From: Lomentospora prolificans
Taxonomy: Eukaryota; Ascomycota; Sordariomycetes; Microascales; Microascaceae
Length of the DNA stretch: 64,000 bases
NCBI GenBank assembly: GCA_029532625.1
Contig: JARFXM010000006.1
Span: 62,001 to 126,000, forward strand
Direction of reading: 5' to 3'
Within the stretch, counting starts at the first letter, position 1. Each line of letters begins with the position of its first letter. Below, piece after piece: positions 56,804 to 64,000 of the stretch. The notes below the pieces were generated by a model, which worked only from the letters and a program-made list of their open reading frames with translations, was not told where the DNA came from and did no database searches. The position numbers were made by a program, and so were the translations under genes.

Positions 56804-59080
56804 TTGTACGCTGAGTACATGGGAATGTGGGAGTGTAAGCCACCGCCAGGAACAGAATCTCCAGTCGTATATGGCCCCGGCGCCAATCCAATTCCACATC
56901 CCCGGCCTACTGCTATTAGTCGCCGTCGAGAAAACCCGCAGCTCTCTTGCAACTATTGCCGGGCGACGCAAGTAAGACTTAATCGCGGTCCCACCTCTAC
57001 CTATGATAGCACTGTTCATGACCCCAAAGGCCTGACTTCTCATTGCTTTTGCCTCGCCTAGATCCGCCTACATCAAGATGTAACTGGGGGCAGCCTTATT
57101 CCACCTGCCGTTAGCGAGGCCAGACATGTAGCTATAGAGGGAACTTGCCTGCTGGTCCTGTTCCAGGGTATGCCACGTCCACGCCCTCAAGCAGCCTTCA
57201 CAATCGGCTTTCCCAGCTAGAGTGGTTGGTATTGCAGTTGAGGTCAGATATAGGGATCAGAAAGGAGTCGGAAGGACCTTTAGATGTCTCGTCAGGCGCG
57301 TCAGTGGGAGGGTGTGTGTAAATAGCTGATATTTTGGATATACTACCGCCAAAATACACGGTCGATCGATACATCTCGCACTATTTTAACCGCATGGATC
57401 CCAGTGCTTCATGTCAGTATCTCTTGTGATCTTACCATAACTCACAGCGGTAGTCCGCGGCCCTAGTTTCTTACGAGGGGCAAGTTTCGTCGATAAACCC
57501 TGCAGTGTAGCACTAACGACTCCAGTATGCCGCATTCTGGGAGGACCCACACATCGCTCGAGAATATGGGTTGGCCGCCTTTTCGGCAGGATGTCTCTTG
57601 CGTTGCTGGCATCGGACTCCTCGGACACCTCACAAATCTCCGAAGCAGAACATGGCCGGTAGAACTTGATTTGTATATTGAGAAAATCGTGCAGTGCCTA
57701 ATTGGGGGCGATTACACCAACTGCCGGCCGTATGTTAGGGAGGCAGTTATCCATTATGTCTACGTGGAGTTCGGAATACGAGCCGACGCCGATAAAGACA
57801 TCTGGTTCCTGCTTGCTCATGAGGTTAATTTGGCCATGCGAATGGATTCTTATCATCGAGGCCCTAGCCACTTCGCCTTCATCTCTCCGTTTCAAGGGGA
57901 GATGCGACGTGCCGTAGGGTATGTATGGGCGACAATTAATTAGGAGACATGCTCATCTCTACCCAGATGGGCATGGCACGCATGATATTTGGCGCAGTGC
58001 GACACCGCCGAACCGCAAAACCATAACGATGCTGATTCGACAAGGGTGTCGAAATTCTCCCCGGGAGGCTTCAAAGACGGGAAACTGAATTTACGACTGG
58101 CCTTGCGATCATCGCGCGTAGTAGAATAGTTGCGGCCTTGGGTGGAGTATCGGATCTCACGACCACTATCCACCGTGAGACTATGAACAAGTCATGCGTG
58201 TTCATGCTATCCTCCAGGAACCCCCCGTCATGAGGATGAAAACTATGGCGGCGAGTATGACGGACTCACCGCGGCTGATCATGGTTCGCTTATTCCTCAT
58301 TGACATAGTTTACAAAGGCCAGATGATGCTGCACAGGCGATATTTGTACAGGGACCCCACGACCCCGGACAAAGACGCGTTTTCTCACTCTGGGAAGACA
58401 TGCTTTGAGGCCGCGCTTGGCACACTCCACCGTCAACACGTCCTAGATGAGGAAACTCGCCCAGGCGGCCAATTACACATTCTTCGGTGGCGTGTAAGGT
58501 CAACCAAGAATCACCAGTTCCTCACAGCCACAATGATTCTCTGCCAGATGTTGCACAGAGAGCAGACCCTGGGTCGAAGGGAAGAGATCCAGGCTGCGCT
58601 GAGACTGGCGAGAGGTCTATTCGGCTGCTGAGAGCAGGTGACTCTCTAGAGGCGAAGAAAGCCGCCGAAAGACTAAGCATGATACTTTCTAGAGCAGGCA
58701 AAAACTCGAAGTTAGACACAGACCTTGGTGAGAATGACACAGTTCACCGCACTGAACAAAAGGGCCGAGGTACGCAAACAAATTGCTCTACCTTTACCCT
58801 GGAAATTAGCGATCTGATCTCTTTGGGGTCCGAGGAACCCGGTATGGAGGGTGTAAACGTCGATCTTCCGGATGGTAGGCTATCACACCTCCAATTCCAA
58901 TAAATCGAGAGCTGGTGCCGTCATTCGCAGGTGATACGTCCATACTTCCTGATCTCATGGAACTATTTGGACCAGGCGGCCAACAGACACACGCTTTCTT
59001 CATTGAATGATGGACTGGGATTCGACCCAATACGGGGAAACAAGGTAGCAGCAAGCTCGCCTATCTATTGCTGGCTGCTC
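56804..59080 (+). pseudogene. Decayed Zn2Cys6 transcription factor
   Basis: A degenerate zinc cluster near 56930-57055 reads RRRENPQLSCNYCRATQVRL and ends CFC, with several cluster cysteines lost. The regulatory domain survives in pieces: IVQCLIGGDYTNCRPYVREA, then FGIRADADKDIWFLLAHEVN and FISPFQGEMRR. After frame changes come KTMAASMTDSPRLIMVRLFL, YKGQMMLHRRYLYRD, TLHRQHVLDEETRPGGQLH, ATMILCQMLHREQTLGRREE and, one frame off, SLEAKKAAERLSMILSRAG. At least four frameshifts or stops separate the blocks. The blocks match the fungal_trans domain of sequence-related ascomycete factors. Confidence 0.85.
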
Positions 59081-59333
59081 AACATGCTTCTCGGTCCTTC
59101 CATAATAGTGTGTGTGTGTGCTCTCTGGCGAGCTATATCACAGGACAGGGTGCGATTGGGAATTCCACATTGTAAAGAAGGACCCAATCTACATTAGAAT
59201 TGTGCTCTTCCTCATGTATCCATTTCTACGTTCCTTGATAACTCTGTATATCTGTGGAAACGCAGAATGGAAGGTCAAGCCAAACAAAATCTAAGCGTCT
59301 TTACTTGGCTGCCAATATTACCGTTATGTCTCA

Positions 59334-60340
59334 TCATTGAGCAAGACTGTCGCATTCGACAAAGTCGTCATCAATGAACAGAGCGCTCGCCTTGATTCCG
59401 TATACCGAATCCCACTGCCCTGACTCTCCCACCAGCGGATCCAGACTCTCGAATCCCCCAACAACCTTGACCTCGCCCTTGATATCAATCCGCCGCCCGA
59501 GATCAGCCGCCTCGCCGAAAAGCGCCATGGTCCGGCCGCAGACGACTCCGTCAGCGGTAACCCCAAACCTAGGCTGGGTGATGATATCTTGCAGCTCCTC
59601 CGTGTCAAACGGTCTCCTCTCCCTCGTCAACTGCATCGGCGATGTGATTTGCACATACCGTCTCCTCGTTCCGTCGGCCACCATTCCTTTCACGCTGACT
59701 GTTGCTTCATCAAGAGGTCGGCTGGCGGGCGGAGCGTTGACGAACTGGTAGGCATCACATTCTGGTTCATACACAGCCCGAATTACATACGGAACACTGT
59801 ATGCCTCAGCAATATCGGCAGCGTAGCTAGGTGTGCCCGTTGAGATGAATTGGGTGTGGACGTAGCGGAAGGGTGTTCTGCCATCTTTGAGACCATCGAC
59901 GAAAGGTAGCTCAAAGGAAATCATCTAATAATCAGCGCATCAGAAAACCCAAGGGTCAGTTTACGGGGTAGAGGAGCTACATGAGAATTTACCATGTAGT
60001 CGTTTCTCCACATGTCATCGGGGGAACGAATGTCGTGCACATAGACCGAGCGGATCAGCATTGGCTGGACCTCCTGCCGTGCCGGGGCATCGGAGTTGTC
60101 CAGAAAACTATAACCCTCGGGCAAGAGGCCCTGTACGGCCGCGCGATGGAGGAAGATTAGGGAGAAGGTGCCATTGACGACGGCAGTGATGTTGTAAGGG
60201 TAGTCTTCCGAGTGCGAATTGTATGCCGTTTGCGTCGCGCAGCCGGGTTGGCAGGCGGCGAAAGTGAACAGCAGCAGGATCCCGATGAAGAGGGACTGAA
60301 GTGGCCCAGTTGAGTAGGCGTTGCAATAGCAGGAATGCAT
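59334..60340 (-). CDS. Secreted acetoacetate-decarboxylase-like protein
   Basis: 312 residues in two exons, 60340-59993 and 59924-59334 (GTAAAT donor, TTATTAG acceptor, phase 0). The start is the ATG at 60340. A signal peptide follows (FIGILLLFTFAACQPG), so the protein is probably secreted or vacuolar. Conserved-looking blocks are NGTFSLIFLHRAAVQGLLPEG, VYVHDIRSPDDMWRNDYM, FELPFVDGLKDGRTPFRYVH and TVSVKGMVADGTRRRY. The size and YPATGxxLLPxG-like spacing suggest the acetoacetate decarboxylase fold, but I cannot confirm the Schiff-base lysine. It may be an aldolase- or cyclase-like enzyme on a diketone or polyketide. The BVMO gene on the same strand lies 0.9 kb upstream, suggesting shared use. 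Confidence 0.6.
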
Positions 60341-61273
60341 CTCGACGCCGGGCGAAAACTTTGATACAGATTCTACACAAGGAGGCAAGTTTCCCCGCAG
60401 AACGCGATCGAATGAGTGAAAACCCAGGCAGACGAGCTCTTATTGATTTTGAGACTTAGGCTTGGCGCTTTTTGAATCGAATTTAAGCGAACCAGGGCAG
60501 TAGAGCCCAATCGATATTAATAGCTGGCTAAGCGAGGCCGACGGGTAAGCAATCTAATAACAAAAGTTAATTAGCGCGATGCTGGGCTTAATCCCGCTTC
60601 AATCTACACTATCTAGTTGGCTATCAGGGCCTATTCGCTATCTATTGTCTTTAGTGCTTCTACACTTATATTATATAGGGGGGGTTAATAAAGGAGAGTA
60701 GTTTCGAGTCGAGCTAACTGGCCAGGTAGCTTGCAAGCCAGCTATCACGAGCGGCCTCAGTCCAGGCCCGTGGGCGGTGAAGAAAGGCAGAAAGGGGTAA
60801 TGCTCAGGGCCAAGGCGAACCAATCTTTTTAGACCGACGCTGGCTAGGCACAGGAAGTCTAAGGAGGACCGCTGGCCTAGGAGGAATATCTGTTATGGGC
60901 CACCCCGTCCTCCCCCTACAGCCAGCATCCGTGCTGGCCTAATGATGCATCAGCGCTGTCGCCAGCCCTGACCGCACCCGAGTCACTGCAGCTGCACCCT
61001 AGTCACTAGCCCCCAAGTATTGCCTCGCGAACAGCTCGCGCCCGATATACCAGGCTGCTCCAGCTGGCTATTAGCCCCCTACTCCTATATCCTCTCTTCC
61101 TCTCTTCCTCTCTATGGATAATAATAGACTCATCCGGCCTCACCTAATGTATCGCCTAGGTGGCTAGCTCGTTACATATTATAATGCAACTCTAATGCTA
61201 TACCATGCGTGCATCAACCAACCCTGACTAGGTATTTACATGCAATAATGGAAGCGGTCAGCGTGTAATGTGG
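60341..61273. other. Intergenic with LTR-like sequence
   Basis: No gene. It is rich in CTAG/GGCTAG and TAATA motifs; the block 60891-61176 resembles a solo LTR. Confidence 0.4.
60891..61176. repeat. Solo-LTR-like sequence, degenerate
   Basis: It starts TGTTATGGGCC and ends CTCGTTACA, close to the TGTTA...TAACA ends of fungal LTRs. It is 286 bp long, with a TATA-like CCTATATCC followed by a CT-rich tract as in an LTR R/U5 region. No target-site duplication is visible and no second LTR or internal domain is present, so this is tentative. Confidence 0.35.
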
Positions 61274-63126
61274 TTAGCTGTTGCGCCAGCCGAGATAAGC
61301 GCTTAGCAGGAACGCCCGCTTACTCCAACCAAGGCCGGCTAGAATGGCTAATAAAACGAGGAATTTCTTCAAGTGTGGTTTGCGCCTGATGGTCGACATA
61401 GACTTGGGACCCTTCAAGAGAAGTTAGCAATGGGAACTCCGCATATTGGCAACTTGGCTGGTAAGAACAATGGAAGTGTCACGCACCATAAACGACCAGT
61501 CCCGCCACTTGGGAAATAAGCTCTCGTACCAGTAGTACCCCTGTGAGTAAGGGTAGCTCATGGCGTTCCACCTTTTGCCTGTTTGCTCATCGTCCTTGAC
61601 GTACCAGCTCTTGCACCCGGAGAACCACACGGTCTTTTGCAAGTCAGCGTGCACTTGCGTGACCCACGCCTTCTCTGCCTCGAGTTTGACTTCTGCCACG
61701 CTATACTTGCCGTCGAGGATGGGCTTGATGACACGTAGAGCGTAGTTGATGGAGTTCTCGGCGGCAAGAAGGGTGGACGTGTGGCCGGTAGCCGAGTTGG
61801 GTCCTGCGGCCTAGTCAGAAACTTACGGTGCGCAAAAAGTGTTAGAGTATCCAAGATACCCACCAAGAATGAGAAAGAAGTTGGGAAATCCGTTCATGGC
61901 AGTGCACTGGTAGGCTTCGCTCCCGCCAAACGAATCCCAGTGCTCACGGACCTCGACGCCATCTCGGCCGTAGACTTCAATGCCTGCTAGGACGTTGTTC
62001 GTAACGAAACCATTGGCCAAAACAATCACATCAGCCTTGACGACACGATCCTTCATCCGGATACCGTCCGGAACAATTTCCAAGACCGGCTCGTTGGTCA
62101 AGAGCAGGTTGGGCTCATGCAAGCTCTTTAGATAGCCTGAGTCAAAGATGCGGCGCTTGCAGCCAACCTCAAAATCGGGAATGAGGATATCGTGGTACTT
62201 TTCAGGCGCTGTCGACCGCATGTACTCCTCCGCGATGGCCTGCTTCTTCTTTCGGAACTTGGTGGCACTTTTGGTCATGCCGAAGCCTCGGAGGGATTTT
62301 TCGGCCTCGCTAAATGTAAGGAAACGCTGGAGTAGCATGCTTCCGGGGATGACCTTGTTCATCCAATTCGCAATGTCTGAGTTGAGGCCGTCGATGGGAG
62401 GGAAGATCCAGTGCCGGGAGCGCACCACGTGCGTGAGGCTCTTTGTCGACTTTACAATGGCGGGCACGATTTGCGCACCGGTGCAGCCGTTACCGAAGAC
62501 GACGACGTCTTTATTCGTGAGATCGACATCTTTGCGCCACGCCGACGAATGGAAGATGGGACCCTTGAACGTGTCGGCGCCGGGGATGTCAACCTTTCTC
62601 GCTTCGACTAGGTTGCCCGATCCGCCGAAGAGGAACTGGCATTCGTGGATAAATGTGGTGCCGCTTTCACGCCGGAGGTAGAGACGCCAGCGGTTCGTTT
62701 GGTGGAGCCATTCGCATTTTACAACGGTGGTGCCGAACGAGGTCTTGGCGGGAAGGTTGTACTTTTCGGCAACACCTTTAACGTACTTCCATAGCTCCTC
62801 GTTCGTAGGGAGTACCCTTGTCCAGTCGGCCTTGGGCTCGAACGAGAAGCTGTAGAGCGCGCTGGGAATATCGCAGGCGCAGCCTAGCGACGATGGTCAG
62901 GAAGTGCACTTTTGGGACATGTATGGCATGATCATGATGGCGTATTACCAGGATATTCGTTTACCAGCCAGGTTCCCCCAACGTCGTGGTTTCGCTCAAA
63001 GATTCGAATGTCGGTGATACCGTACCATCGTTGCAGTGTCGCACCGAGCGCAATCCCAGATACGCCAGCACCGATGCACGCGAACTGGCTGTATGTAGAA
63101 CTGGTGTGTTTCTGCTTCGAGATCAT
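61274..63126 (-). CDS. Baeyer-Villiger monooxygenase (class B flavin monooxygenase)
   Basis: 550 residues in four exons: 63126-62949, 62883-61864, 61803-61487 and 61411-61274. The start is the ATG at 63126. FAD motif GAGVSG is at 19-24. The BVMO fingerprint FKGPIFHSSAW (F-x-G-x3-H-x3-W) spans 165-175. The NADP-binding GNGCTG is at 190-195. Other family blocks are YPGCACDIPSALYSFSFEP and GKRWNAMSYPYSQGYYWYE. The last intron is 75 nt (GTGCGT...TTGCTAAC...AAG); splicing it adds a Lys-rich, then hydrophobic tail (FLVLLAILAGLGW) that may anchor the protein. Without splicing the protein would end at 61424. BVMOs insert oxygen into ketones to give esters or lactones, often in steroid, terpenoid or polyketide routes. 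Confidence 0.93.
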
Positions 63127-64000
63127 CTTTGGTGTGAGCAGAGGCAAATGAGCGAAAATATAGGTTCAACACTGCGAGAATCGTGAGAATCAAATCGCCT
63201 TAGAGGTTGCAAAGACGAGAGAGGACAGGGCTTTATAAGGTCTGCTTGCAAGCCAACCGGTGCAATGCATACCTCTCCGTCGCCCTCGCAGACATAATGG
63301 CGCGATGCAGGAGTCACATGAAGTGGTCCTTACCTCGGATCCTAAAGCACCATTAGCGTGTGAAGCATCGGGGCGCGATCCGATTCCGTCGGACTGTCGG
63401 GTTAACAGCTTCGGTTCGCTTTACCTGTTCTAAAACGCAATGGACCAGTTAGCATCTCTAGATTCACAGTTTCCTCTCCACATTTCCTTTAGCTCGCCTC
63501 CCCCGCAATCGCTGGCGGTTATTACCCCAGACGTCCTTGCCCTTGGGAAGCGACCCCAGAGTAATAGAAACAGAATACGGTTAGTGTCAATGAGACACAG
63601 ACTCCATTTGCTTTGCAAAATCTTGGGAAGACTCCACCTAATAGTGCGTGCTATTCCTGCCAGCCGCAAGTTTTCGTGATTTATCTGCTGCACGTTGATC
63701 CCGAGGTGCCTTCGAGAGTGTTGTGCTGGATCTAACGCTAGGCCATTCGCAGTGTTAGTGTGTTTGGGATGGTGGCAAGCCACTCGGTAGCCAGCCATCC
63801 ATCTTTACCCTGTCCTCCGATTTCCTGGATTAGCTGGCCGTTAACGTAGGACTGCGCCAAGTGTCTCGGAAACTGCCGCAGCCATCCGAGTACGAACTGA
63901 GAAGGCCCTTTGCCAAAGACGAGGTTCGCAATCGAGGTTTCCAGTGAGACCGCTTGATGGCGTTTCGGTTATGAAAACCTTGTTCTCGGTCGACAATCGA
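63127..64000. other. BVMO upstream region and an unidentified open frame at the right edge
   Basis: Minus-strand frame with stop at 63738-63740 reads VSLETSIANLVFGKGPSQFV, LGWLRQFPRHLAQSYVNGQL and GWLATEWLATIPNTLTLRMA. It looks protein-like and could be the 3' end of a gene that begins beyond the window, but a TAA interrupts it near 63965 and I cannot place the family. Confidence 0.3.

Noticed and set aside
61424..61486. BVMO ending at 61424 without a fourth exon
   Set aside because: GTGCGT donor, TTGCTAAC branch and AAG acceptor give an in-phase fourth exon with a Lys-rich and hydrophobic tail; the unspliced tail has no such features. Still worth checking by RNA-seq.
1..64000. A classical secondary-metabolite cluster
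   Set aside because: No PKS, NRPS, terpene cyclase, DMATS or RiPP precursor could be found; tailoring-type enzymes are scattered and mixed with unrelated genes.
1..64000. CRISPR arrays, bacterial operons or integrated plasmids
   Set aside because: No spaced direct repeats; genes have spliceosomal introns and eukaryotic promoters.

Overview
The window is nuclear DNA of a filamentous ascomycete (Pezizomycotina). Genes are split by short introns (mostly 50-110 nt, GT...AG, CTAAC/CTAAT-type branch sites). They include Zn2Cys6 regulators, DHA-type MFS transporters, cytochromes P450, a SesA-type incompatibility domain protein, one dispersed 5S rRNA gene and one single tRNA-Glu. The composition is accessory and catabolic: many oxidoreductases and transporters, no housekeeping synteny that I recognise, and about ten decayed genes. 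No PKS, NRPS, terpene synthase or DMATS backbone enzyme is present.

Layout. 1-7 kb: the end of an ACS/Dal5-type MFS permease (cut by the left edge), a bacterial-type P450, a 5S rRNA gene, an alpha/beta hydrolase and a secreted beta-helix protein. 7-10 kb: a decayed gene of unknown family. 10-14.5 kb: a GMC oxidoreductase facing a DHA2 exporter. 15-18 kb: a P450 relic and a four-helix membrane protein. 18-24 kb: an arylsulfotransferase-family protein, a second DHA2/Vba-like MFS and tRNA-Glu(CTC). 25-29 kb: a SesA-type protein, a P-loop GTPase relic and a sugar-transporter relic. 28.5-32.6 kb: a Zn2Cys6 factor divergent from a broken Gfo/Idh/MocA dehydrogenase. 33-40 kb: a kinesin, a PQ-loop protein, a cysteine-rich small secreted protein and an F-box/2EXR-like protein. 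40-47 kb: two decayed unknown genes flanking an NmrA-like protein. 47-54 kb: a second Zn2Cys6 factor and a CYP53-type benzoate 4-hydroxylase. 55-59 kb: a dead divergent MFS/Zn2Cys6 pair. 59-63.2 kb: a secreted acetoacetate-decarboxylase-like protein and a Baeyer-Villiger monooxygenase.

Working together (inference). The GMC oxidoreductase with the DHA2 exporter, and the BVMO with the decarboxylase-like protein, look like small oxidation/export or ring-opening modules. The P450s, the hydrolase, CYP53 and the permeases fit uptake and oxidation of aromatic or alicyclic plant compounds. Several modules are dying: a Gfo/Idh gene has one nonsense codon and probably a 4-bp duplication, and an MFS/regulator pair is shredded. 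Exon coordinates come from manual splicing checked for phase; they should be tested with RNA-seq.
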